The position numbers were made by a program, and so were the translations under genes. This document shows, piece by piece, positions 17,860-27,030 of a DNA stretch of 64,000 bases. Every line of letters begins with the position of its first letter. Position 1 is the stretch's first letter. The notes under the pieces were generated by a model, which was not told where the DNA came from, made no database searches, and saw nothing but the letters and a program-made list of their open reading frames with translations. Source of the DNA: Boseongicola sp. Lineage in GTDB: Bacteria > Pseudomonadota > Alphaproteobacteria > Rhodobacterales > Rhodobacteraceae. The stretch is from NCBI GenBank assembly GCA_014075275.1, contig CP046179.1:366501-430500 (forward strand), in the 5' to 3' direction.

Positions 17860-18927
17860 TCAGTCGGGGTCGCGCTCGGCCAGGCCTTTGTAGAGGCGTG
17901 AGGCTTTGTATTGGTCGATGGCGAAGCGGGTGACCACGCCAATGGCGGCGGCGACGGGGACAGCGACCAGGAGGCCGACAAAGCCGAAAACGGCCCCGAA
18001 GGCGGACAGCGAGAAGATCAGCCACACCGGGTGCAGGCCAATTGAGCCGCCGACGAGCTTTGGTGTCAGGATATTGCCTTCGACGAACTGGCCGGATTGG
18101 AAGATGGCCCAGACGAGAAAGATCCAGAGCCAGTCGCCCCAGAACTGAAAAAGCGCGAGGCCGATGGCGAGGACGCCGCCGACGAGGGCTCCGACATAGG
18201 GGATAAAGGTCAGCGCGCCGGCGACAACGCCGACCACAAGGCCGAAGTTGAGGCCGACCAGCATCAGCGCGATGGCATAATACGCGCCGAGGACCAGGCA
18301 GACAGTGCCTTGACCGCGGATGAATCCTGCCATGGTGCGGTCGATGTCATGGGCCAGTTTGCGAATTGTCGGGGCGTGATCGCGTGGCAAAAGCGCATCG
18401 ACTTTGGCGACCATACGGTCCCAGTCGAGAAGCAGGTAGAAGGCGACTACCGGGACGATGACGAAGAGAACCACCGCGTTAACGATACTGGAGAAGGACC
18501 CGAGGGCGGCGTTCAAAAGTTCGCCGCCGCGCGACTGGACGGTTTCGCCGATGGAGGCCAAAGATTTGCGGATAGTCGAGTTAGCGTCGCCGAGTTCCGG
18601 GAATTGTTCGGTCTGGAAAGCTTGGAGGCGGCCTGCCATTTCGGGCACGGTCGAGATCAGCGAGGCGGTCTGGCTGATCAGTGTCGGGATCACCAGAAGA
18701 GCCGCAATGACGAAGATCAGGATTGCGCCGAGGGTGATGATACCTGTTGCAATGGCGCGGGAGCATCCCATGGCTTCGAGCCTGTCGGCAACGGGATCGA
18801 GGAAATAGGCGATGGCTGCGCCCAGGACGAAGGGCAGAATCACGTCGCCAAGAAACCACAGCACGACGAGGAAGGCCGCCGTGGCAACGGCCCAGGTTTT
18901 CACTTGTTCGCGGACGGTCAAAGCCAT
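17860..18927 (-). CDS. AI-2E family transporter (PerM-like membrane protein)
   Basis: A 355-residue inner-membrane protein with about eight hydrophobic segments. N-terminal helices are WAVATAAFLVVLWFLGDVIL and LGAAIAYFLDPVADRLE. The middle coiled region (TVPEMAGRLQAFQTEQFPELGD) and the conserved C-terminal stretch FVEGNILTPKLVGGSIGLHPVWLIFSL identify the AI-2E/PerM family. Members export small molecules or act in envelope processes; the substrate here is unknown. I chose the ATG at 18927 because upstream codons overlap a non-coding repeat. The Hda-like gene follows directly. Confidence 0.88.
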   Translation of the reverse strand: MALTVREQVKTWAVATAAFLVVLWFLGDVILPFVLGAAIAYFLDPVADRLEAMGCSRAIATGIITLGAILIFVIAALLVIPTLISQTASLISTVPEMAGRLQAFQTEQFPELGDANSTIRKSLASIGETVQSRGGELLNAALGSFSSIVNAVVLFVIVPVVAFYLLLDWDRMVAKVDALLPRDHAPTIRKLAHDIDRTMAGFIRGQGTVCLVLGAYYAIALMLVGLNFGLVVGVVAGALTFIPYVGALVGGVLAIGLALFQFWGDWLWIFLVWAIFQSGQFVEGNILTPKLVGGSIGLHPVWLIFSLSAFGAVFGFVGLLVAVPVAAAIGVVTRFAIDQYKASRLYKGLAERDPD

Positions 18928-19018
18928 GGGGTGGTTCCTGATTTCATGTAGTTCAGGTGTGGCAAGGCAGAGACCCACTTGCAAGGGGTGGTTTCGCCGC
19001 ACTTCGTGCATCGATCCG

Positions 19019-19072
19019 CTGGGAGGGCGCTGCCCTCCCAGACCCTCCCGGGATATTTATGGGCCAATAATG
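19019..19072 (+). repeat. GC-hairpin plus ATATTTATGGGCC-core intergenic repeat
   Basis: A stem CTGGGAGGGC / GCCCTCCCAG (19019-19041) with a three-base loop is followed by ACCCTCCCGGG and the core ATATTTATGGGCCAATAATG (19053-19072). It stands between the divergent AI-2E-type gene and proS, so it cannot be a terminator for both; a mobile or REP-like element fits better. Confidence 0.7.
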
Positions 19073-19150
19073 ATGGTTCGGGGTGGCTTGCGAGGGGCGG
19101 GGGGATGGCCTAGAGGATTGGGGTCTTATTTGCCTTGAGGTTTCGCCGAT

Positions 19151-20551
19151 ATGCGTCTGTCCCGCTATTTCCTGCCCGTTCTGAAAGAGACGCCCGCCGA
19201 GGCGCAGATTGTCAGCCATCGGTATATGTTGCGTGCTGGTATGATTCGTCAGGCCAGCGCCGGGATATATTCCTGGTTGCCGCTTGGGCTGAAGGTTCTG
19301 GAGAACGTTGAGCGCATCGTGCGTGAAGAGCAGAACAAAGCGGGGCATATTCCAATGCTGATGCCGACGATCCAGTCGGCGGATTTGTGGCGCGAGTCGG
19401 GTCGGTATGACGATTATGGACAGGAGATGCTGCGCATCAAAGATCGCCATGATCGCGATATGTTGTTTACGCCAACGGCTGAGGAGTTGATTACCGATAT
19501 CTTCCGGTCATCGGTGTCGTCCTACAAGGACCTGCCGCTGACCATGTACCAGATCCAGTGGAAGTTTCGCGATGAGATCCGCCCCCGCTTTGGCGTGATG
19601 CGGGGCCGCGAGTTTTACATGAAGGACGGCTATAACTTCGATCTGACGAAGGAGGATGCGCTGCATTCCTATAACCGCCATCTGGTGACTTACTTGCGCA
19701 CTTATGAACGGATGGGGTTGCAGGCGATCCCTATGCGCGCGGATTCAGGGCCAATCGGTGGTGATGATACCCACGAGTTTCTGGTGTTGGCTGAGACGGG
19801 CGAGTCTGAAGTGTTTTATGACAGCGAGATCACCGATCTGAAGTTCGGGTCGCGCGAGATTGATTTTGACAGCCATGAAGCCTGTCAGGCGGTGCTGGAG
19901 GAGTTTACCTCGCGCTATGCCCGCACGGATGAGACCCATGATGAAGATACTTTCGCTAGGGTGCCGGTAGAGCGGCAGCGGACAGCGCGGGGTATCGAAG
20001 TGGGGCAGATTTTCTATTTTGGCACCAAGTATTCTGAAGCGCTGGGCGCGAGGGTGCAGGGGCCGGACGGAAAACCGGTGGCGGTGCATATGGGATCGCA
20101 CGGGATCGGTGTTTCGCGGTTGGTGGGTGCGATTATTGAGGCGTCACATGATGATAACGGAATTATCTGGCCCGAAGGGGTGACCCCTTTCCATTGTGGG
20201 ATTGTGAATTTGCGGCAGGGGGATGCGGAAACGGCTCGCCATTCAGAGGCTCTGTATAAGGCCCTGGTCGCCCATGGGATGGAGCCACTTTACGATGACC
20301 GCGACGAGCGGGCCGGGACGAAATTTGCGACGATGGATCTGATCGGGTTACCATGGCGGATTACCGTTGGGCCGCGCGGATTGAAGAACGGGGTGGTTGA
20401 GTTGACCAACAGGCGCACTGGGCAAAGCGAAGAGCTGCCGCCGGAGAAGGCTATCGAGAAGGTCGCCGCGATCTATGCGCCACATTCGCAAGCCGTGGCT
20501 GCAGCTATGGTGCAGCCGATGGAGAAGCGGTCGTTTCATACTTGGCTTTGA
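19151..20551 (+). CDS. proS: Prolyl-tRNA synthetase
   Basis: A 466-residue class II synthetase of the short alphaproteobacterial type, lacking the editing insertion. It starts [20 protein letters not shown], followed by motif 1 ([25 protein letters not shown]), motif 2 ([26 protein letters not shown]) and motif 3 ([16 protein letters not shown]), then an anticodon-binding domain ([26 protein letters not shown]). A C-terminal tail of about 20 residues ([17 protein letters not shown]) follows the usual end. Lol genes commonly follow proS in this group; here three extra genes intervene. Confidence 0.96.
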   Translation: MRLSRYFLPVLKETPAEAQIVSHRYMLRAGMIRQASAGIYSWLPLGLKVLENVERIVREEQNKAGHIPMLMPTIQSADLWRESGRYDDYGQEMLRIKDRHDRDMLFTPTAEELITDIFRSSVSSYKDLPLTMYQIQWKFRDEIRPRFGVMRGREFYMKDGYNFDLTKEDALHSYNRHLVTYLRTYERMGLQAIPMRADSGPIGGDDTHEFLVLAETGESEVFYDSEITDLKFGSREIDFDSHEACQAVLEEFTSRYARTDETHDEDTFARVPVERQRTARGIEVGQIFYFGTKYSEALGARVQGPDGKPVAVHMGSHGIGVSRLVGAIIEASHDDNGIIWPEGVTPFHCGIVNLRQGDAETARHSEALYKALVAHGMEPLYDDRDERAGTKFATMDLIGLPWRITVGPRGLKNGVVELTNRRTGQSEELPPEKAIEKVAAIYAPHSQAVAAAMVQPMEKRSFHTWL

Positions 20552-20558
20552 GGGTCGA

Positions 20559-21788
20559 TTAGGCGTTGGAGGATTGCTCGGCGCGGGCAAGTTCGCCGGG
20601 TTCTTCGCGGATCGGTATGTGCAAGAGCGTGGCCAGTAGTCCCAGCGCGATGGCGGCCCACCACATGGCGGAGTAATCCCCGGTGGCGTCGTAGATGCGG
20701 CCGCCCAGCCATGCGCCCAGGAAACCGCCGACCTGATGGCTGAAAAAGACCAGACCTCCGAGAGTTGAAAAGAACCGCAAGCCTTGGGTGTGCGCCACCA
20801 ATCCGGTGGTTAGGGGCACGGTTGCAAGCCACAAAACCCCCATGAGCGCGGAGAAGACATAGATGCTGGTGACGCTGAGGGGCGTCAGGATGAATGCGGT
20901 TATGATGAAGGCTCGCGCAAGGTAGATACCTGCAAGAAGGCTTTTCTTGGGGTAGTGTTGACCGGACCAGCCGGCGAAGAACGATCCGGCAATGTTAAAC
21001 AATCCCACTAGCCCCAGCGACCAGGCGCCGATGATCGGGGCCAAGCCTTCGTCGGCGATATAGGCTGGCAGGTGGGTTTGGATGAAGGAAACGTGGAAGC
21101 CGCAGACGAAAAAGCCGAAAAACAAAAGGACGTAGGACCGGTCGGAGAATGCGGTGCGTATCGCATGGGCGAAGCCGCCTTCGCTGGTATCGGTGACCGT
21201 GGGTTTCGCGACCCGGGCGATGAAATAGATCGTGGGAAGGATCAACAGAAAGCTGGCGGCGATGACGAGGATTGAGGATTGCCAGCCGATGCGGCTCATG
21301 AGGAAGGCGGAAAGAGGGGCAGCGACGAACATGCCAGTTGAGGCGGCGGCAGTTCCGAGACCAAGAACGAAACTTCTGCGGCGCGCCTCGACCACTTTGC
21401 CGAGGGCGATTATGACGATCTGGAACGAGCAGCATCCGGTACCGATACCGACGATGACCCCAGAGGCAACGAAAACACTCGGATCAAGGATAGCGCCGCG
21501 CAGAAAGAAGCCGACAGCCGACAAGACCGCGCCTGCCGCCAGGACACGGGCGGTGCCGTAACGGTCGGCGACCATGCCCGCCAAGGGTTGGGTGATGCCC
21601 CAGGTCAGGGCTTGAATGGCCAACGACAGCGAGAATACCTCGCGTCCCCAGCCCAGATCTTCGGACATTGGGCGCAGGAAAACGCCGAAAGTGGCAGCGA
21701 AACCGAAGCCGATGAAGGCGACAAGGCAGCCTGCGATGATGGCAGCTGTGATGTTTCGGTCGGGTTGGCGTTCCACTGATCGGCCCAA
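20559..21788 (-). CDS. MFS transporter (monocarboxylate/oxalate-formate antiporter-like)
   Basis: A 409-residue carrier with twelve hydrophobic segments. Its opening, GCLVAFIGFGFAATFGVFLRPMSEDLGWGREVFSLS, and the loop GMVADRYGTARVL are typical of the OFA/monocarboxylate group of MFS proteins; the middle loop carries SEGGFAHAIRTAF. Substrates of this group include oxalate, formate and other monocarboxylates; none can be assigned here. It is convergent with proS, with only 7 bases between the stops, and divergent from the peroxiredoxin gene. Confidence 0.84.
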   Translation of the reverse strand: MGRSVERQPDRNITAAIIAGCLVAFIGFGFAATFGVFLRPMSEDLGWGREVFSLSLAIQALTWGITQPLAGMVADRYGTARVLAAGAVLSAVGFFLRGAILDPSVFVASGVIVGIGTGCCSFQIVIIALGKVVEARRRSFVLGLGTAAASTGMFVAAPLSAFLMSRIGWQSSILVIAASFLLILPTIYFIARVAKPTVTDTSEGGFAHAIRTAFSDRSYVLLFFGFFVCGFHVSFIQTHLPAYIADEGLAPIIGAWSLGLVGLFNIAGSFFAGWSGQHYPKKSLLAGIYLARAFIITAFILTPLSVTSIYVFSALMGVLWLATVPLTTGLVAHTQGLRFFSTLGGLVFFSHQVGGFLGAWLGGRIYDATGDYSAMWWAAIALGLLATLLHIPIREEPGELARAEQSSNA

Positions 21789-21963
21789 TGGTTGCTTACT
21801 GAAAAGAGGCTATGGGGCCGGGTCGGATTGATAAAGCGAAAATCGCGGACTGTGTTGGGGGCGCTACGGAACAATCGACGGTCATACACGGTGACATGTT
21901 TGCCGCTCGGAAATTCGCATTCTGCATGTAAGTATTGTCACCAAGCAGAACCGGGAGTGAACG

Positions 21964-22521
21964 ATGAGCCTTACGGATGTTGATTGGTCGCAGATCCCCG
22001 CGCCTGAAGACGATGGCCTGGCGGATCATCTGCTGGGGATGGCTTTGCCAGCGGTAGCGTTAGAAGCGACGGATGGTGCATCTGTGGATTTGTCCGCGTT
22101 GGAAGGGCGTTCCGTCGTTTATGTCTATCCGATGACGGGTCGCCCGGATGTGGCTTTGCCGGATGGGTGGGACGGTATTCCAGGTGCGCGTGGGTGCACG
22201 CCGCAGTCCTGCGCGTTTCGGGATCATTTTGACGAGTTGAAGGGGCTGGGTGTGCGACATCTGTTTGGGTTATCTGTGCAAGGCAGTGATTATCAGCGCG
22301 AGGCGGTGGCGCGGCTGCATCTGCCGTTTCCGGTGTTGTCGGATGCCGGGTTGGTTTTGGCGGATGCGCTGCAATTACCCCGTTTCGAGGCTGGAGGCGC
22401 GACGCTGTTGAAGCGGATGGCCTGGGTGGCGGAGGACGGTGTGATTGTGCGTGTGTTTTATCCGATTTTCCCGCCGGACCGAAATGCCGCCGATGTGGTG
22501 GCGTGGCTGCAAAATCACTGA
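21964..22521 (+). CDS. Peroxiredoxin-like (AhpC/TSA) protein
   Basis: A 185-residue redoxin. The thioredoxin-fold region begins at VVYVYPMTGRPDVALPDGWD and holds two Cys, Cys78 and Cys83, in GARGCTPQSCAFRDHFDEL; Cys78 is the probable peroxidatic residue and Cys83 could resolve it internally, as in BCP/PrxQ types. FGLSVQGSDYQREAVARLHLPFPVLSD is the family's following stretch. A good ribosome site (GGGAG) precedes the ATG. It reduces peroxides in the cytosol. It is followed, after 220 bases, by the MttB-like gene in the same direction. Confidence 0.85.
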   Translation: MSLTDVDWSQIPAPEDDGLADHLLGMALPAVALEATDGASVDLSALEGRSVVYVYPMTGRPDVALPDGWDGIPGARGCTPQSCAFRDHFDELKGLGVRHLFGLSVQGSDYQREAVARLHLPFPVLSDAGLVLADALQLPRFEAGGATLLKRMAWVAEDGVIVRVFYPIFPPDRNAADVVAWLQNH

Positions 22522-22614
22522 AAATCGTCTGATTGCGACGTGATTTCTGGCGGGATTGTCACAGACGCGATTTCCGACCAGTCTAAAGTCGTGCCTTGAG
22601 GGAGGGTCGCGGTA

Positions 22615-22719
22615 ATGGGCGATCAATGGCAAATCGTGTTGGTCAGCCGCACCATTGGTGCGGATCGTGGGCGTGCGGCGCGGGGGCGGCCTTTGGGATT
22701 GATGATCATAAACGTTTGA
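22615..22719 (+). CDS. Possible 34-codon leader ORF upstream of the MttB-like gene
   Basis: An ATG at 22615 preceded by a strong GGGAGGG-type ribosome site opens a 34-residue frame ending TGA at 22719, 24 bases before the methyltransferase start. The predicted peptide is basic in the middle (RTIGADRGRAARGRP) and has no recognised family. It could be a regulatory leader or chance. The remaining bases of 22522-22743 show nothing else. Confidence 0.25.
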   Translation: MGDQWQIVLVSRTIGADRGRAARGRPLGLMIINV

Positions 22720-22743
22720 CCATCTCCCAAGGAATTAAGTGAC

Positions 22744-24285
22744 ATGACAGAGACAAGAACCCGCCGATCCGGTGGACGCGCTGCCCGAAAAGCCATGCGC
22801 GAAGCGCCATTGGCTGAAGATTTACGCCCCGTGCGCGCGGGGATGTCAGGGGGCACTTTCAAACCCCTGAGCGATGGCGATATCACGCGGATCCACGAGG
22901 CCGCATTGGTGGCGCTTGAAGAGATCGGGCTGGCGGATGCGCCCCAGTCGGGCATCGATGCGATGGTGGCCGCTGGTGCCATTCTGGGCGATGACGGCCG
23001 CTTGAGATATCCGCGCAGCCTGGTCGAGGATACGTTGGCCTTGGCGGCCCGGGACATCACGCTGATGGGGCGTGATGCGCGCCATGATATGACGTTGTCG
23101 GGCACCAATGTGCATTACGGCACAGCTGGTGCAGCAGTGCATATGGTGAATGTTGAAGGCACAGAATACCGCGACAGCACGGTGCAGGATTTGTTTGACG
23201 CCGCGCGGATCACCGACCAGTTGGACAACGTGCATTTCCTACAGCGTCCGATGGTGGCGCGGGATATCGTCGACAACCACGAGATGGATCTGAACACGAT
23301 CTATGCCTGTGTATCGGGGACGACGAAGCATATTGGCACTTCAATCACTGAACCGAGCCATGTGCCGGGCGTGCTGGAAATGTTGCATATGATGGCAGGC
23401 AGCGAGGCGGCATGGCGGGAACGACCGTTTGTCTCGAACAGTAATTGCTTTGTTGTGCCGCCGATGAAGTTTGCCACCGAAAGCAGTGAAGTGATGGAAG
23501 CCTGCATCCGGGGTGGAATGCCGGTGTTGCTGTTAAGCGCGGGGATGGCGGGGGCGACTGCGCCTGCCACACTGGCCGGTGCCGTGGTGCAGGCCGTTGC
23601 GGAGTGTCTGGCCGGGCTGGTCTATGTGAATGCCATCCAGCCGGGACATCCGGCGATCTTCGGAACCTGGCCCTTTGTTGTCGATTTGCGCACTGGTGCA
23701 ATGTCGATCGGGTCGGGGGAGCAGGCTTTGCTGTCTGCGGCCTGTGCACAGATGCATCAGTTCTATGGGATGCCGGGTGGGGCTGCGGCTGGCGCATCGG
23801 ATTCCAAGATGCCGGATATGCAGGCCGGGTGGGAGCAGATGTGTTCGAACGTGATGACAGGGTTGTCGGGATTGAACATGGTCTATGAGGCGGCGGGGAT
23901 GCATGCCTCGCTGTTGGGGTTTTGCCACGAGAGCTTGATTTTAGGCGATGACATCATCGGGCAGGCGTTGCGGTGTGTGAAGGGGATTGAAGTTACCGAA
24001 GAGACCCTGGCTTTGGACGCCATGCGCGAAGTTTGCCTGGGCGGACCCGGTCATTATCTGGGGGTTGGCGATACGCTGGCGCGGATGGAGACGGATTACG
24101 TTTACCCGGCGTTTGGAGATCGCACGAGCCCGAAAGAGTGGGCCGAGAATGACAAACCCAATCTGATCAAGAATGCCACGGCGCGCAAGGAAGCGTTGTT
24201 GGCCGAGCGCTCAAAGGCGGTTTTGGCGCCTGATGTGGATGCCGCGATCCGGGAGCGGTTCGCCATTCATTTGCCAGCGCTTTAG
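22744..24285 (+). CDS. Trimethylamine methyltransferase family (MttB-like) protein, non-pyrrolysine
   Basis: A 513-residue TIM-barrel protein of the MttB superfamily. Landmarks are LSDGDITRIHEAALVALEEIGL, VHYGTAGAAVHMVNVEG, TKHIGTSITEPSHVPGVLEMLHMM, and GMPGGAAAGASDSKMPDMQAGWEQM. True trimethylamine methyltransferases read through an in-frame UAG as pyrrolysine; this gene is open from start to stop with no amber codon, so it belongs to the larger non-Pyl group whose studied members demethylate quaternary amines such as glycine betaine and pass the methyl group to a corrinoid protein. No corrinoid protein gene is nearby; cobalamin genes lie 18 kb away. The substrate is unknown. Confidence 0.85.
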   Translation: MTETRTRRSGGRAARKAMREAPLAEDLRPVRAGMSGGTFKPLSDGDITRIHEAALVALEEIGLADAPQSGIDAMVAAGAILGDDGRLRYPRSLVEDTLALAARDITLMGRDARHDMTLSGTNVHYGTAGAAVHMVNVEGTEYRDSTVQDLFDAARITDQLDNVHFLQRPMVARDIVDNHEMDLNTIYACVSGTTKHIGTSITEPSHVPGVLEMLHMMAGSEAAWRERPFVSNSNCFVVPPMKFATESSEVMEACIRGGMPVLLLSAGMAGATAPATLAGAVVQAVAECLAGLVYVNAIQPGHPAIFGTWPFVVDLRTGAMSIGSGEQALLSAACAQMHQFYGMPGGAAAGASDSKMPDMQAGWEQMCSNVMTGLSGLNMVYEAAGMHASLLGFCHESLILGDDIIGQALRCVKGIEVTEETLALDAMREVCLGGPGHYLGVGDTLARMETDYVYPAFGDRTSPKEWAENDKPNLIKNATARKEALLAERSKAVLAPDVDAAIRERFAIHLPAL

Positions 24286-24305
24286 GGGGCTTCGGAAGCG
24301 ATCCG

Positions 24306-24360
24306 CTGGAGGGGCTTTGCCCCTCCAGACCTCCCCAGAGTATTTATGATCAGAAGAAGG
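24306..24360 (+). repeat. GC-hairpin plus GTATTTATGATCAGAAGAAG-core repeat
   Basis: Stem CTGGAGGGGC / GCCCCTCCAG with loop TTT (24306-24328), then ACCTCCCCAG and the core AGTATTTATGATCAGAAGAAG (24338-24359). The core differs from the ATATTTTTGGGCC type and recurs at 36487 and 55192. It sits between the MttB-like gene and lolC. Confidence 0.7.
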
Positions 24361-24426
24361 GATTGGCGGTGACGTGAGTTGACCCCGGGCGTTTGGCTTG
24401 CGACAGAGGGGAAAACCGGAGCAGTC

Positions 24427-25710
24427 ATGGCCACGCCAGCCCCTTTCTCACGCTATGAATTCCTGATCGCCTGGCGCTATTTGCGTGCCAAGCGGGCCGA
24501 AGGTGGCGTCAGCGTGATGACCTGGATCTCGCTGGTTGGGATCACATTGGCCGTGGCGGCGTTGATTATCACCCTGGCGGTTCGGTCTGGATTTCGGGAT
24601 GAATTCGTGTCGACCATTCTTGGCGCGAATGCTCATGTGACTGTGTATTCAAGTGCTTACGAGGATGAAGCTGGCCGGATAACGCGGGTGATCCCGGATT
24701 ATCAGGCGATGGCTGAGCGATTGCGGGACGTTGACGGTGTGACGCGGGTTGCGCCCCTTGTGAAGGGGCAGGTGATGGCGGTGTTTCGCGATGAGAACTC
24801 TGGGTTGGAGATATTCGGCATCTCGGGGTCGGATCTGGCAGAGATTCCGCGGATTGCCGATCCAGAGACGGCCCGAGGGTCTTTGGATGACTTTCCGGGC
24901 GGGATTGCCATTGGGCGCGAGGCAGCACGGTCACTGGGCATCTCGGTGGGAGATGTTTTGCGCGTGATTTCGCCCAATGGGGTGAGGACAGCGTTCGGGA
25001 CGTCGCCGCGCGTGGCAGAATATCCGGTGGCCTATATTTTTAATTCGGGTCGGTTTGACATCGACCGGACCCGGGCGTTTTTGCCGTTTGCCGAGGCGCA
25101 GGTATTCTTCAATCGCGACGGTGTGGCGGACGAGTTGGACGTGAATGTGATGGACCCCGAGGGGATCGATGCCATGGCCCCGGCCTTGTTCGAAGCGGCG
25201 GGCGATCGCGCGCTTTTGTGGAGCTGGAAGGATTCAGCGGAGGGCTTTTTGCGCGCGTTGGAGGTCGAAGACACGGTGATGTTCGTGTTGATGTCGGTGT
25301 TGGTTCTGATCGCAAGTATGAATATTATCAGCGGTTTGGTGATGCTGGTGAAGAACAAGGGGCGCGATATCGGGATATTGCGGACCATTGGGCTGACCGA
25401 GGGGTCAATCATGCGGGTGTTCTTTTTGACGGGCGCTTTGGTGGGCACGCTGGGGACCTTGTTTGGCGTGATCATCGGGTGTCTTTTCGCAGTCTATTTC
25501 GACGCGATCCTGGCCTTTGTGAATGGCGCAGCGGGGGGCGGCGTCTGGGATGGAGCGGTGCGCGGCATCTATCGCTTGCCTGCAAAGTTGGAATTGGCGG
25601 ATGTGTTGTCTGCCGTTGGGCTGTCGTTGTTGTTGAGCTGGGGGATCACGTTGATCCCGGCACGGCGGGCGGCGCGGATGAATCCGGTGGAGGCCCTGCG
25701 ATATGAGTGA
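24427..25710 (+). CDS. lolC: Lipoprotein-releasing ABC system permease (LolC/LolE family)
   Basis: A 427-residue inner-membrane protein that extracts lipoproteins for transfer to LolA. It starts [20 protein letters not shown], then [28 protein letters not shown] (helix 1), a large periplasmic MacB-like domain, and three C-terminal helices with the family stretch [32 protein letters not shown] and [17 protein letters not shown]. The ATG at 24427 was chosen by alignment with family starts. It overlaps lolD by eight bases. One permease gene is present, so it may form a homodimer as in other alphaproteobacteria. Confidence 0.93.
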   Translation: MATPAPFSRYEFLIAWRYLRAKRAEGGVSVMTWISLVGITLAVAALIITLAVRSGFRDEFVSTILGANAHVTVYSSAYEDEAGRITRVIPDYQAMAERLRDVDGVTRVAPLVKGQVMAVFRDENSGLEIFGISGSDLAEIPRIADPETARGSLDDFPGGIAIGREAARSLGISVGDVLRVISPNGVRTAFGTSPRVAEYPVAYIFNSGRFDIDRTRAFLPFAEAQVFFNRDGVADELDVNVMDPEGIDAMAPALFEAAGDRALLWSWKDSAEGFLRALEVEDTVMFVLMSVLVLIASMNIISGLVMLVKNKGRDIGILRTIGLTEGSIMRVFFLTGALVGTLGTLFGVIIGCLFAVYFDAILAFVNGAAGGGVWDGAVRGIYRLPAKLELADVLSAVGLSLLLSWGITLIPARRAARMNPVEALRYE

Positions 25711-26377
25711 GGCATTGCGGCTGGACGGGATCAGCAAAACCTATAATGCGGGGCGCGCGAATGCGTTACGGGTTTTGGAGGATGCCTCGCTGACGTTGGA
25801 ATCAGGTGAGGTCGTGGCCCTGGTGGCGCCTTCGGGTGCGGGTAAGTCGACGTTGCTGCATATCGCCGGATTACTGGATTCAGCTGATGCTGGAGCGGTT
25901 TCTATCGGAGAAGTCGACTACACAGGATTGAGCGATGCCCGACGCACCGCAGCACGGCGCGATGACGTTGGGTTCATCTATCAGTTTCACCATCTGTTGC
26001 CGGAGTTTTCCGCGATTGAGAATGTCATGCTGCCGCAGTTGGCGAATGGGGTTTCAGACGGTGCTGCGCGATCCCACGCGTTGGAACTGTTGACGAAGGT
26101 GGGCGTTGAGGGGCGCGCGGAAAACCGACCGGCGGCGTTGTCTGGCGGCGAACAGCAGCGGGTGGCGTTTTGCCGGGCCTTGGCCAACCGACCGCGGGTT
26201 TTGCTGGCGGATGAGCCAACGGGGAACCTGGACCCGGCCACGTCGGATACGGTGTTTGAGGCGCTGATGGAACTGGTGCGAGAGACAGGGCTATCCGCAT
26301 TGATCGCGACACATAATCCCGAACTTGCAGCGCGCATGGACCGGGTGGTTCGATTAGAAGATGGTCGGCTGGTTTAG
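25703..26377 (+). CDS. lolD: Lipoprotein-releasing ABC system ATPase LolD
   Basis: A 224-residue ATPase of the LolD/MacB/FtsE group. Walker A is [12 protein letters not shown], the Q-loop region is [21 protein letters not shown] (the FHHLLPEF stretch is typical of LolD), the signature is [15 protein letters not shown], and Walker B is [13 protein letters not shown]. The start overlaps the end of lolC by eight bases, so the two are translationally coupled. It powers lipoprotein release from the inner membrane. Confidence 0.95.
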   Translation: MSEALRLDGISKTYNAGRANALRVLEDASLTLESGEVVALVAPSGAGKSTLLHIAGLLDSADAGAVSIGEVDYTGLSDARRTAARRDDVGFIYQFHHLLPEFSAIENVMLPQLANGVSDGAARSHALELLTKVGVEGRAENRPAALSGGEQQRVAFCRALANRPRVLLADEPTGNLDPATSDTVFEALMELVRETGLSALIATHNPELAARMDRVVRLEDGRLV

Positions 26378-26393
26378 CGGAGCCTGGCGGTGA

Positions 26394-26846
26394 TCAGGGT
26401 TCGCGGCTGGTTTGCAGGCGAGTAACGAGTTTCTTGTCGATTTCCAGCGTTTCGAACTCTTCGCAGACTTTTTGCTGGTGCACCTTTGACAGCACGATGA
26501 ACAAACGGGCGATGATGATGGTCACCAACAAGAGGATAATAGCATGCACCAAATGTGCGCCGCTGAAGATCGCTTCGAGTGCGACCCACGTTAGCAGAAC
26601 CGGAATGGCAGCCGGGACGATCATGCGCAAAACGCCCCACGGTACGAACTGATGTGACTTGCACCAGGCGTAGTATTTGTTGGCTTGTGCAAGCTCGTCA
26701 GGTGAAATGTCAGCAGGCAAAGCGTAATATTCCCGCAAATACTGCGGGTTACTTGTCTGCCACCGGCTTATGAGCGGAGCGAGGATTGCGTGAACAATCA
26801 TTACAAAAGCGGCAGCTAACCAGAGCGAAATGGCGTAGCTTAACAT
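26394..26846 (-). CDS. Membrane protein of unknown function
   Basis: 150 residues, convergent with lolD. Three hydrophobic segments are visible (about residues 3-24, 72-92 and 96-115), separated by a polar stretch with YYALPADISPDELAQANKYY. The C-terminal 35 residues are charged (KVHQQKVCEEFETLEIDKKL). I recognise no family. Composition is close to that of neighbours. The 26847-27030 gap upstream contains no gene I can support. Confidence 0.6.
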   Translation of the reverse strand: MLSYAISLWLAAAFVMIVHAILAPLISRWQTSNPQYLREYYALPADISPDELAQANKYYAWCKSHQFVPWGVLRMIVPAAIPVLLTWVALEAIFSGAHLVHAIILLLVTIIIARLFIVLSKVHQQKVCEEFETLEIDKKLVTRLQTSREP

Positions 26847-27030
26847 GGTGCGACGCTATTGTATTAGCACGGCTATTGCAACATTAATTGAATTTCTGGT
26901 GCATTATCCGCGAAATGTGGCTTTTGGAACCTGTCCCCAGGGCGGTGATTTTCCCTTTAAAAACAGTGCAGATGACGGGGATGGAAATGGGCCGCCCCGA
27001 GGGAGAGGCAGCCCGATTTCACGCTTGATT

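Noticed and set aside
18097-18951. Plus-strand open frame opposite the AI-2E-type gene
   Set aside because: Highly charged, repetitive shadow of a membrane protein gene; no domain.
22744-24285. Pyrrolysine-containing trimethylamine methyltransferase
   Set aside because: The frame is continuous with no internal UAG, and no pyl genes are seen.
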